DNA from: Clostridiales bacterium
Lineage (GTDB): Bacteria > Bacillota > Clostridia > Christensenellales > CAG-138
Reading direction: 5' to 3'
DNA length: 55,382 bases
Assembly (NCBI GenBank): GCA_019416935.1
Contig: DXWI01000016.1
Coordinates: forward strand, 1 to 55,382
Position numbers and translations under genes: made by a program. The notes under the pieces were generated by a model. The model was not told where the DNA came from, did not search any database, and saw only the letters and a list, made by a program, of their open reading frames with translations. Below, one piece after another: positions 1 through 7,493 of this stretch (positions are counted from its first letter, which is position 1; each line of letters starts with the position of its first letter).

Positions 1-157
1 CCCCCTCCCACCCCACGGCCTGCTTTTCAGCCGGTGAAAACCGCAAAACACAGCGCCGGCACGGGTGGAATCAGCCGATCGACATAAGTTGCGGGTAAGA
101 AGCATGATTGCCAAACCGCACGCCGTACGGCCATCATAAAGGGCAGAAAACAAAAGG

Positions 158-184
158 CCGGCGCGGGGCATTGCCCCGCGCCGG
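158..184 (-). terminator. Intrinsic terminator of the NCS2 permease gene
   Basis: A 12-13 bp GC-only stem closes on a loop of about 3 bases. On the minus strand it is followed by CCTTTTGTTTT. The other side carries an A/T run (TTCTTTTTT on plus), so it could also stop plus-strand transcription entering from the left. It lies about 80 bases beyond the permease stop codon. No gene was found between position 1 and this hairpin. Confidence 0.85.
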
Positions 185-262
185 TTCTTTTTTAGAGAAA
201 TGGAGGGAAGGGATATCCTTATCCAATGGTTACATCGCCTTCAAACGGATAACCGTTCTGTC

Positions 263-1636
263 TTACATGCCGATGCTCTTTTCGTCAGCCTCAACAGCGC
301 CATCATTGAATTCGTAGTCCTTGCCGGGCAGGATCGCGTTGACAAGAATACCGATGATAGCGGCAGACGCCAGACCACCGAACTGAATCGCGGTCGTGCC
401 GATCGGAATCACGATCGGGCTGGAGTTGAAGCCGATACCGCAGACGAGGATCAGAGCGGAGATCAGGATGTTGCGCATGTTCGTGTAGTCCACCTTGTTC
501 TCCATGATCGTGCGGACGCCGGTGGCGGAGATCATACCGTAGAGCACGATGGACATGCCGCCGATGACCGCCGTGGGAATTGTGTTGATGAACACATCGA
601 AGATATTCAGGAACGAGAGCGCAATGGCGAATATGGCCGCAATCAGCATGACCTTCGGGTCATACACGCGGGTCAGCGCGACCACGCCGGTGTTCTCGGA
701 GTAGGTCGTGTTGGCCGGGCCACCGATGGCGCCCGCCATGGCCGTGCCAATACCGTCGCCGAGGAGCGTACGGGTCAGGCCCGGATCAGCGATGAAGTTC
801 TTGCCGCAGGTCGCGCCGATGGCCGCGATATCGCCGATGTGCTCGACGATGGCCGCAACGGCAACGACGACGAAGGACACGATTGCACCAATTTCAAACT
901 TCGGCAAGTGGAACGGCGGGATCGACAGGAAATCCTTGAACTGCACGCCGTCTACAAACAGTTTGGTAAAGTTATCGAAGTTGACCCAGGACATGCCGAA
1001 CAGGTTCGGGTTGATCAGCGTAACCAGGCAGGCGATGATATACGTGGCAAAGATCGAAATCAGGATCGGAACGATCTTGACCATGCCCTTGCCGAACAGG
1101 TTGACCGCGACGACGATCGCAATCGTGATGACCGCCAGCACCCAGTTGGTCGAAGCGTTGGTAATGGCCGAACTCGACAGGATAAGGCCGATGAGGATGA
1201 TGATCGGGCCAGTAACGACCGGCGGGAACAGCTTCATGATCTTCTTTGCACCGAAGATCTGGAACAGGGCCGCCAGAATCACGTACACGATGCCGGCGCA
1301 CACAACGCCGCCCGTCGCATAGGGGAGCATCTCCGCATTGGCTATTGTGAGGTTCCCCGCAGCATCAGGCAACATTGGCGCGACCGTCGCGAACGCGCCG
1401 AGGAACGCAAATGAGGAACCAAGGAATACCGGCACCTTGCGCTTGGTGATGAAGAAGAACCAGATAGTTGCAATACCAGCCGCAAACAGCGTCACCGATA
1501 CGGACAGACCCGTCAGCAGCGGCACGAGCACGGTTGCACCGAACATGGCGAAAACGTGCTGGATGCCGAGCACTACCATTTTACCGGTACCCAGCTCCTT
1601 AAAGCCGTCGTAAATACCGTCTACCTTTCTTTCCAT
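263..1636 (-). CDS. uraA: NCS2 family uracil/xanthine permease (uracil clade)
   Basis: This 457-residue integral membrane nucleobase permease is the normal length for the NCS2 family (14 membrane segments, proton symport). The N-terminal QHVFAMFGATVLVPLLTGL and the GGPANTTYSENTGV segment match the UraA/PyrP signature. In that family the Glu of TTYxEN binds the uracil ring, so uracil is the most likely substrate, although xanthine carriers are relatives. The start is fixed by a GTAGGAGGTAAG ribosome site just upstream. It lies downstream of a three-gene xanthine dehydrogenase-type operon on the same strand but has its own strong promoter and a long leader that looks like 6S RNA. A GC-rich terminator follows. 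The family is certain; the exact substrate is inferred. Confidence 0.93.
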   Translation of the reverse strand: MERKVDGIYDGFKELGTGKMVVLGIQHVFAMFGATVLVPLLTGLSVSVTLFAAGIATIWFFFITKRKVPVFLGSSFAFLGAFATVAPMLPDAAGNLTIANAEMLPYATGGVVCAGIVYVILAALFQIFGAKKIMKLFPPVVTGPIIILIGLILSSSAITNASTNWVLAVITIAIVVAVNLFGKGMVKIVPILISIFATYIIACLVTLINPNLFGMSWVNFDNFTKLFVDGVQFKDFLSIPPFHLPKFEIGAIVSFVVVAVAAIVEHIGDIAAIGATCGKNFIADPGLTRTLLGDGIGTAMAGAIGGPANTTYSENTGVVALTRVYDPKVMLIAAIFAIALSFLNIFDVFINTIPTAVIGGMSIVLYGMISATGVRTIMENKVDYTNMRNILISALILVCGIGFNSSPIVIPIGTTAIQFGGLASAAIIGILVNAILPGKDYEFNDGAVEADEKSIGM

Positions 1637-1649
1637 GACTTACCTCCTA

Positions 1650-1864
1650 CAAATTTTGTTGAATCCCCATTTCTCCAGGTGGGTGCGATATATAGTGAGC
1701 TCCGCCGAGAGCTTTGCTCCTATATGCGTACAGCGATAAGGGCAAGTGCATACACGCGACTTTTTTGCCTTATCTCACGGGTTCTGTTGGGTCTCGGGCT
1801 TCGCCGGGTTCAAAAAGCATTTGGGGAAGAGTTGTCGTTGGCTTGTAATAGGTTCCTTGCTGTG
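1650..1864 (-). ncRNA. ssrS: Candidate 6S RNA in the permease leader
   Basis: The roughly 210-base leader between a strong promoter and the permease has 6S-like architecture. The 5' part (near 1806-1826) can pair with the 3' part (near 1650-1668) as a long interrupted closing stem. The centre holds a terminal hairpin whose arms are GATAAGGCAA and TTGCCCTTATC. The 3' segment reads GCACCCACCTGGAGAAATGG and then ATTCAAC, which resembles the conserved 3' flank of bacterial 6S RNA. 6S RNA traps sigma-A RNA polymerase. No terminator separates it from the permease RBS, so the RNA would have to be processed or share its transcript with the permease. An unrecognised regulatory leader is the alternative. 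The 5' end is uncertain by about 35 bases. Confidence 0.58.
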
Positions 1865-1870
1865 TCTTAT

Positions 1871-1899
1871 ATTATACACAGTTGGTTCACATTTGTCAT
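1871..1899 (-). promoter_or_regulatory. Sigma-A promoter for 6S-like RNA / permease
   Basis: Read on the minus strand: -35 ATGACA (1894-1899), 17-base spacer, -10 TATAAT (1871-1876). The predicted start is near 1864. This is among the best consensus promoters in the window, as expected for a stable RNA. Confidence 0.8.
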
Positions 1900-1917
1900 C
1901 AGTTTTTTCAAATTTTG

Positions 1918-1952
1918 TTGATGCGGCAAACAATCTATGTTTGCCGCATCAA
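1918..1952 (-). terminator. Hairpin ending the xanthine dehydrogenase operon
   Basis: Perfect 14-bp inverted repeat (TTGATGCGGCAAAC and complement) around a 7-base loop, 10 bases after the xdhA stop codon. The minus-strand continuation is A-rich, not U-rich, so it may act as a 3'-end stabiliser or a non-canonical terminator. Confidence 0.55.
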
Positions 1953-1961
1953 CCCGAATGG

Positions 1962-4313
1962 TTACTTTTCAGCGGCTTCCTTCGCTTTTTTCTCGCGCAG
2001 AGCGCGCAGCACGTCGTCCGGCAGGATCGGCATGCGGGTGAAGCGAACGCCAATGGCGTTGTACACCGCGTTGGCAATCGCCGGCGCGCCGGGAACCATG
2101 AGCGGTTCGCCAACGCCGCGCGCGCCATAGGGACCCGTCGGCTCCGCGTGCTCGACATACTTGACCACGAGTTCCGGAATGTCATCGGCCGTCGGGATCT
2201 TGTAGTCGACGAAGCTCTTGTTGAGCACCTTGCCATCCTTGAGCTTGAGCTCCTCGAACAGTGCCGTGCCCAGCGCCTGCACCATAGCGCCCTCAGACTG
2301 TGCCGAGAACAGCGCCGGATTGATGACCTTGCCCGCGTCGAAGCAGGAAACCATCTTCAGCACCTTGATATGGCCGGTTTCGGTATCGACCTCGACCTCC
2401 GCGCCATTGACGCCCATCGTCCAAAATGCGGCGGGATGGTGCTTGGCGACGCCGGTCTTTTTATCGGTATTGATATTGTTCTCCAGCGTAAACGTGCCCA
2501 CGCCGATGGCCGGGCCGCCGTAGCCGGAGCCATCAGGGAACGAGACGCCCAGCGCAAACTCGCTGATCGGCACGCGGCGCTCCGGATAGATCCTGTGCAC
2601 GACATACCCGTCCTCAAACTTGAGGTCGCGCTTGACAGCGCCCATCTTGATCTGGGCAAGATCGAGCACCTTGTCGCGCAGATCCTCCGCGGCGAGCTTC
2701 ACCGCGTTGCCCGCGCAGTAGGTCGTGCGGCTGGCCACGGTCTGCCACTCATACGGCGTGTGATCCGTATCGCCGGAGCAGAACGTGATCTTGCTCGGCT
2801 CCACGGAGAGCACTTCGGCCGCGATCTGCGGCAGCACGGTGGCAGCGCCCTGACCGATCTCCATGCCGCTGCTCATCAGGAAGAATGTGCCGTCCTCGTT
2901 CATGCGGATGATGGCCGCGCTGCCCGCGTTGGTCGGCATGGACGGCGATTTCCAGCCGGCCGCGATGCCCTTGGCGCGCACCTTGTGCGGATCCTTGGGC
3001 TGCTCCGAGGGCGTGTCGAAATCCATGTCCTTCACGACCGTCTCCAAGCACTCCTGATAGCCCGCGACGTCCATCTTCTCGCCCATGCCGGTGTGCCCGC
3101 CCGGACGCAGGCCGTTGATACGGCGGATCTCCACCTCGGAGATGCCCATCTTCTTGGCGACCATATCAATGTTCTGCTCGATCGCGAAGTGGATCTCGCA
3201 CATACCAAAACCGCGGTACGGGCCGCCGACCGGATTGTTGGTATAGACGCAGTAGCTGTCGGTCCACACATTGTCGATATCGTACGGGCCAGCGGACGCC
3301 CATCCGCCCGCCTTCGTGATGTTGACGCCATACTCGGTGTAGGCGCCGCCATCCCAGAAGTACTCGTTCTTCACGCCAAGAATCCGGCCATCCTTGCGCA
3401 TGGCGGTCTTGATGCGCGCGAACATGCCCTGACGGACATAGGAGTTGACAAACTCATCTTCGCGGCTGTAGGTCAGCTTGATCGGGCGGCCCGGGCAATG
3501 CCGTGCCAGACCGATGACGATGCCCTCGAGCGTCGTACCCGCTTTGGCGCCAAAGCCGCCGCCCACTGCGGGCGAGATGACGCGGATCTTGTTAAGCGGC
3601 ATGTCGAACGCAACGGAGAGCGTCTGCCGCACGGCATACGGCGACTGGCAGCTCGCCCACACGGTCAGCTTGCCGTCCGGATCGAGCTTGGCCATGGCCA
3701 CATGCGGCTCGAGCGGCACATGCTGCACATGCGGTATGTAGAACTCATGTTCAAACACGGCGTCGGCCTCTTCAAACGCCTTGTCGCAATCGCCCTTTCT
3801 GAGCACATAGTGATGCGAAATGTTCGTACCCGGCTCCGGGTAGAAGATCGGCGCGACCTTGTAGCTGCCCAGCTCCGGATGGATGATCGGGGCGTCCGGC
3901 TTCATGCCGTCGAGCACATTGCCAACGACCGGCAACGGTTCATACTCCACCTTAATCAGGTCGCACGCCTGCCGCGCGATCTCCGGCGTATCGGCCGCAA
4001 CGGCCGCGACCGGATCGCCCATGTATTTGGCGGTGTCGCCGGGCTTGATCATGAAGAAGCGATCCTCCAGATACAATCCGACGCGCTTTTTATAGTCGGT
4101 ACCGTCGATGACGACCTTGACGCCCGGCAGCTTTTTCGCCTCCGTCAGATCGACGGAGAGCACCTTTGCATGCGCATAGGGGCTGCGTACCACATCCGCA
4201 TACAGCATCCGGCCGAGGCGGATATCATCGACATATTCGGCGGCGCCGGTCACCTTCTTGACGCCGTCGCTGCGTTCATACGCTACGCCAACATGCTTGA
4301 GTTGTTCTTCCAT
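1962..4313 (-). CDS. xdhA: Xanthine dehydrogenase-type molybdenum hydroxylase, Mo-binding subunit
   Basis: This 783-residue large subunit carries the molybdopterin cofactor and hydroxylates an N-heterocycle such as xanthine or hypoxanthine. Visible motifs are an N-terminal a/b-hammerhead domain, SPAVGGGFGAKAGTTLEG (Mo-cofactor loop), GGPYRGFGMCEIHFAIEQ, and near the C-terminus GARGVGEPLMVPGAPA. That last segment holds the Glu that acts as general base in all molybdenum hydroxylases. The start overlaps the stop of the Fe-S subunit gene (TAATG), showing translational coupling. Gene order FAD, Fe-S, Mo subunit is typical of clostridial stand-alone hydroxylases. The substrate cannot be read from sequence; the nearby permease and oxamate genes favour purines. 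No Mo-cofactor insertion chaperone gene lies in the window. Confidence 0.92.
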   Translation of the reverse strand: MEEQLKHVGVAYERSDGVKKVTGAAEYVDDIRLGRMLYADVVRSPYAHAKVLSVDLTEAKKLPGVKVVIDGTDYKKRVGLYLEDRFFMIKPGDTAKYMGDPVAAVAADTPEIARQACDLIKVEYEPLPVVGNVLDGMKPDAPIIHPELGSYKVAPIFYPEPGTNISHHYVLRKGDCDKAFEEADAVFEHEFYIPHVQHVPLEPHVAMAKLDPDGKLTVWASCQSPYAVRQTLSVAFDMPLNKIRVISPAVGGGFGAKAGTTLEGIVIGLARHCPGRPIKLTYSREDEFVNSYVRQGMFARIKTAMRKDGRILGVKNEYFWDGGAYTEYGVNITKAGGWASAGPYDIDNVWTDSYCVYTNNPVGGPYRGFGMCEIHFAIEQNIDMVAKKMGISEVEIRRINGLRPGGHTGMGEKMDVAGYQECLETVVKDMDFDTPSEQPKDPHKVRAKGIAAGWKSPSMPTNAGSAAIIRMNEDGTFFLMSSGMEIGQGAATVLPQIAAEVLSVEPSKITFCSGDTDHTPYEWQTVASRTTYCAGNAVKLAAEDLRDKVLDLAQIKMGAVKRDLKFEDGYVVHRIYPERRVPISEFALGVSFPDGSGYGGPAIGVGTFTLENNINTDKKTGVAKHHPAAFWTMGVNGAEVEVDTETGHIKVLKMVSCFDAGKVINPALFSAQSEGAMVQALGTALFEELKLKDGKVLNKSFVDYKIPTADDIPELVVKYVEHAEPTGPYGARGVGEPLMVPGAPAIANAVYNAIGVRFTRMPILPDDVLRALREKKAKEAAEK

Positions 4314-4798
4314 TATTCAGCACCTCCCTGTCTGGCGTTCTGCGCGGCGACATCCTCAATCGCCTCAATGATGCGTGCATAGCCCGTGCAGCGGCACAGA
4401 TTGCCGGAAATCGCCCGCACGATCTCTTCACGGTTTGGCTGTGGGTTCTCCATCAGCAGCGCCGTACCGGACATGATGAAGCCCGGCGTACAGAAGCCGC
4501 ACTGGAGCGCCGCATGCTCCACAAACGCCTTTTGCAAGGGGGAAAGCTCGCCGTCCTTGCTCAGGCCTTCCACGGTGGTAATGTGCATGCCGTCCATCTC
4601 CGGCGCCAGCACGAGGCACGCATTGATCGGCAGGCCGTCCACAATGACCGTACACGCACCGCATTCGCCTGCGCCGCACCCCTCTTTGGTGCCGGTATAG
4701 CACAGCTCGTCGCGCAGGACGTTGAGCATCGTCCGGTTTGCATCGACGTACAGTTCCATCGGCTCCTCGTTCAGGAAGAAATTCACCTTGTATTTCAT
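4313..4798 (-). CDS. xdhC: Xanthine dehydrogenase-type Fe-S subunit
   Basis: A 161-residue electron-transfer subunit with two [2Fe-2S] centres. The N-terminal plant-type ferredoxin motif is CGAGECGACTV. The C-terminal helical domain has LQCGFCTPGFIMSG and NLCRCTGYARI. It passes electrons from the Mo subunit to the FAD subunit. A GGGGGGACGAAGCG ribosome site precedes the start. It sits 14 bases downstream of the FAD gene and overlaps the Mo-subunit start by one base, so the three subunits are made together. All eight cysteines are present and the length is normal. Confidence 0.95.
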   Translation of the reverse strand: MKYKVNFFLNEEPMELYVDANRTMLNVLRDELCYTGTKEGCGAGECGACTVIVDGLPINACLVLAPEMDGMHITTVEGLSKDGELSPLQKAFVEHAALQCGFCTPGFIMSGTALLMENPQPNREEIVRAISGNLCRCTGYARIIEAIEDVAAQNARQGGAE

Positions 4799-4812
4799 CG
4801 CTTCGTCCCCCC

Positions 4813-5661
4813 TTACGCCAGTTGTGTGAGGCTTCTTCTGACGATGACCTCGACCACATCCAGACGATATTCCTTGGATGCGCGCACGTCGTCGATCGGG
4901 GAAACCTCTGTGCGGGCCAGCTTGGCTGCCTCTTCAATCAGCTCGGGCGTAAGCGTTTTGCCCTCGAGCAGCGCTTCCGTCTTGGGCATGCGCACCGGCG
5001 TAGGCGCAACCGCGCCGAACGCGAGGCGGTAGCTGTCGCCCAAGCGGGCAACCGTGCCGCAAATGGTGGAAAGGTCGACCTCTCTGCGGCGCGCAACCTT
5101 GGTAAAAATACCCTTCAGGCCCTCGACATAGGGCACCTTGATGCCCGTGACGATCTCATCCGGCTTGAGCACGGTACGGCGGACAAACGTGATAAACTCG
5201 CGGATCGGAACCTCGCGGTCGCCGTCCTTGCCGCTGATGCAGAGCGATGCGTCGGTTACATACAACGGTGTGCCGGTATCGCAAAGCGGCGAGGCGTTGA
5301 CGATGTTGCCAACGCAGGTGGCGCGGTTGCGTACCTGCTTGCTGCCAACGGAGAGCGCCGCTTCCGCTAGGAACGGATAGTACGTTTTCACATACTCGTT
5401 GCCGCCAATCTCGTTCATGGTAGCGCATGCGCCGATGAACAGACCCTCTTCTTTACTGAATGTGATCTTCTTCAGGCCATCGATATGCTTGATATCGATC
5501 ACATAGTCCGGTTTGATGAGCCGGTCGCGCAGTTGGATGACGATATCGGTACCGCCATTGAACAGCACGGAGCATCCCGCATGCTCGCATCGCATGGAGA
5601 TTGCTTCGGCAATCGAACCGGGGCGCAGGTAGACAAACTCTCTCATGTTGCAATCCTCCAA
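4813..5661 (-). CDS. xdhB: Xanthine dehydrogenase-type FAD-binding subunit
   Basis: This 282-residue flavoprotein subunit hands electrons to NAD or another acceptor. FAD-binding signatures are LFNGGTDIVIQLRD near residue 35 and TCVGNIVNASPLCDTGTPL in the centre, followed by the CO dehydrogenase flavoprotein C-terminal domain (KVARRREVDLSTICG). Length is normal for the stand-alone medium subunit. It is the first gene of the operon, with GGAGG 8 bases before the ATG and a TTGAAC/TATAAC promoter about 105 bases upstream. Confidence 0.94.
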   Translation of the reverse strand: MEDCNMREFVYLRPGSIAEAISMRCEHAGCSVLFNGGTDIVIQLRDRLIKPDYVIDIKHIDGLKKITFSKEEGLFIGACATMNEIGGNEYVKTYYPFLAEAALSVGSKQVRNRATCVGNIVNASPLCDTGTPLYVTDASLCISGKDGDREVPIREFITFVRRTVLKPDEIVTGIKVPYVEGLKGIFTKVARRREVDLSTICGTVARLGDSYRLAFGAVAPTPVRMPKTEALLEGKTLTPELIEEAAKLARTEVSPIDDVRASKEYRLDVVEVIVRRSLTQLA

Positions 5662-5765
5662 GTTCTCAACGATTTTTGTCTGTTTCGGGTAACATCCCCG
5701 CCGGTATCCTCCTCACCGGCGCGGCGGAGTACGAATGGTTTCTGTTGCCAGCCCAGGCAGAGTTC

Positions 5766-5793
5766 GTTATACGTTGTTAAGAATAACGTTCAA
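5766..5793 (-). promoter_or_regulatory. Putative promoter of xdhBCA operon
   Basis: Minus strand -35 TTGAAC (5788-5793), 16-base spacer, -10 TATAAC (5766-5771). It sits directly behind the terminator of the preceding gene and leaves a leader of about 100 bases in which no riboswitch was recognised. Confidence 0.55.
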
Positions 5794-5804
5794 AAACAAC
5801 AATT

Positions 5805-5822
5805 GCCCGCATCGCAGCGGGC
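5805..5822 (-). terminator. Terminator after the 183-residue membrane protein gene
   Basis: Stem GCCCGC/GCGGGC with a 6-base loop. On the minus strand it is followed by AATTGTTGTTTTTG, a usable U-tract. It separates the hypothetical gene from the xdh operon. Confidence 0.75.
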
Positions 5823-5836
5823 GTTAACATGGGGGA

Positions 5837-6388
5837 TCAACAGGCAATCTTTTGTTTCGCATGTTCCGGCAGAACCGAACCGAGCGCAACATTCCTGATA
5901 TGTCCTTGTTGATGCAAAAAGTAGTGGAATTGATCCAAATTCTTTTGATCAAAAACCACATCGGGGTGCAGGACGAGGGTCAAAAACTCATTGATTTGGT
6001 CATAGGTGGTATTGACGATGGGATTGATGCGCTTGCTGAAAAAATTGATTCCAGAAAGCGTTTCCTGTGCCTTGCAGCGCGTTGCGTGCATGACCCGCAG
6101 CCGCTCCATGACATAATCGTCGACCCCCTGCTGCAACAACTGCCGCAGCGCTTCCGGCTGCTGATCCAGCGGTGCAAGGCGCAGCAGCCCGTCGGCCGTT
6201 GTCTCCGTGGCAAACCATGCGCCCTCCATGCGATGCGGTCCGCCGAGAACATGATCCGCCGCCTCGCAATAGGCCTGTGCAAACGTTTCAAGCTGCGGAT
6301 CGATCCGCCGCTTGCGGTAGGCCGAAATGCCCAAAATACTGAATGCGACAACCGCGACGATCAGCATCCCTACCCAGTTGTTTTCCAT
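5837..6388 (-). CDS. Hypothetical protein with one N-terminal membrane anchor
   Basis: I do not recognise this 183-residue protein. Residues 5-22 (VGMLIVAVVAFSILGISA) form a single membrane helix followed by YRKRR, so the body should stay in the cytoplasm. The rest is mostly helical and charged, without cysteines or an evident catalytic motif until the last residue. The start ATG has an AGGAGCG ribosome site 5 bases upstream. It is a single gene between the cyclase gene and the xdh operon, with a terminator of its own. Codon use is like its neighbours, so it is probably a genuine gene, but no function can be assigned. Confidence 0.75.
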   Translation of the reverse strand: MENNWVGMLIVAVVAFSILGISAYRKRRIDPQLETFAQAYCEAADHVLGGPHRMEGAWFATETTADGLLRLAPLDQQPEALRQLLQQGVDDYVMERLRVMHATRCKAQETLSGINFFSKRINPIVNTTYDQINEFLTLVLHPDVVFDQKNLDQFHYFLHQQGHIRNVALGSVLPEHAKQKIAC

Positions 6389-6489
6389 GCACGCTCCTGT
6401 TTCTAAGAATAAGGCATTTTCAAAGCGTCAGCACGCTCGCATCCTTCCGAATCCGGCAGCCCCCGCCGACCGGTCCGGGGACAATATGC

Positions 6490-6521
6490 GCGCCGACGGC
6501 CGAATGTTCGGCCGTCGGCGC
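6490..6521 (-). terminator. Hairpin after the cyclase gene
   Basis: A 14-bp GC-rich stem with the 4-base loop ATGT, 9 bases beyond the cyclase stop codon. Neither strand has a clear U-tract after it (minus strand continues GCATATTGT), so its efficiency as an intrinsic terminator is doubtful. Confidence 0.55.
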
Positions 6522-6530
6522 AAACGGATA

Positions 6531-7340
6531 TTAGACATCATCGAAGCCATCGAAGGCCACAATACGGGAAATGCAGCTCTCACCCTCGACCAGTTTCCAC
6601 GGGAAGCAGCCGATCACGACGCGCTTGTTGGACAGTTCATCGATCTGGCCGCCGAGGCACTCGGCATGGATCGCTTCATACGGCTGGCAGAACAGCTCGA
6701 TATGCATGGCCTGATAGTGATCCGGCCACGGATAGATTTCGTTCAGCGACTTGCCATAGCGCTCCTGGAACTTCTTGTCGCACTTTGCGGCTTCCATGGG
6801 CTCCCAGTCGCGGATCTTCGTATTCATCGGATGGTCTGCGCTGCCGCAGTCGACGCCGATCCAGCGAATCTCCTTTTCACGGACCCACTTGACGAAGTCC
6901 AGCGACGGGCCGGGGTGGCGGAGCATATAGCGCTTTTCATCGGCCGTGCCGGGGACGTCCCAGCCATACTTATGATAACCGGTGTTGATGATCAGGATAT
7001 CGCCCTTCTTGACCTCGACGCGCTTTTCGATATCAGCGGCCGTATAGATGCCGAAATCGTCCTCGCCGAACTCATCGGACAAATCCACGATTACGCCGGG
7101 ATGGCAGAGCTTGGTCAGTTCCAGCGAAGCCATGTCGCGACCGGCGGTATCGAAATGCAGCGGGCCGTCCAGATGGGTACCGACATGGTTGGAATGCGTC
7201 ATCAGCTGGCCGTTGGCACCGTTCGGCGCAAGGCGCTTGAAGAACTTCATCTGCAGCGGCTCGTAGGTCGGCCACGGCGGCGTATTGATGCCAATCGGGA
7301 TAGAGAGATCATACATCTTGATGTCAGACCATTTGCTCAT
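6531..7340 (-). CDS. Cyclase-family metal-dependent hydrolase (kynurenine formamidase-like)
   Basis: A 269-residue member of the cyclase family (PF04199), which includes kynurenine formamidase and isatin hydrolase. The metal-binding signature HVGTHLDGPLHF is at residues 52-63 (H52, H56, D58, H62), with a further DCGSADHP motif in the middle. The family hydrolyses amide or cyclic-amide bonds using Mn or Zn. The start chosen is the ATG 8 bases after GGAGG; an ATG 18 bases upstream overlaps that ribosome site and is rejected. It lies just downstream of the AllFGH-aldolase operon and upstream of xdh. A role in ring opening or amide cleavage of the same N-containing substrate is inferred from this position. 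Confidence 0.88.
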   Translation of the reverse strand: MSKWSDIKMYDLSIPIGINTPPWPTYEPLQMKFFKRLAPNGANGQLMTHSNHVGTHLDGPLHFDTAGRDMASLELTKLCHPGVIVDLSDEFGEDDFGIYTAADIEKRVEVKKGDILIINTGYHKYGWDVPGTADEKRYMLRHPGPSLDFVKWVREKEIRWIGVDCGSADHPMNTKIRDWEPMEAAKCDKKFQERYGKSLNEIYPWPDHYQAMHIELFCQPYEAIHAECLGGQIDELSNKRVVIGCFPWKLVEGESCISRIVAFDGFDDV

Positions 7341-7435
7341 GAGTGTAACCTCCTTCAATGATTATGGGTTATAGGGGATGTGTATGTAAGCTGTGACGTA
7401 CTTATTAAGGTAAGTATATCACGGGTTACCGGATT

Positions 7436-7464
7436 CGTAAAGCGGAGACTTGCTCCGCTTTACG
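7436..7464 (-). terminator. Hairpin after allG
   Basis: Perfect 12-bp stem CGTAAAGCGGAG/CTCCGCTTTACG with a 5-base loop, 30 bases after the allG stop. There is no U-tract on the minus strand (AATCCGG). It probably marks the end of the long operon, with partial read-through to the cyclase gene possible. Confidence 0.55.
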
Positions 7465-7493
7465 GCAAGTTTGGTGTGGAAAAGTTCCTCGGC

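Noticed and set aside
200..1414. 404-codon plus-strand frame antisense to the permease
   Set aside because: Rich in His, Asp and Arg, typical of the reverse complement of a membrane-protein gene in GC-rich DNA; the minus-strand permease is unambiguous.
1700..1790. PyrR-binding loop (ACCCGTGAG) upstream of the uracil permease
   Set aside because: The loop resembles the PyrR consensus apart from its first base, but the flanking bases do not form the required stem.
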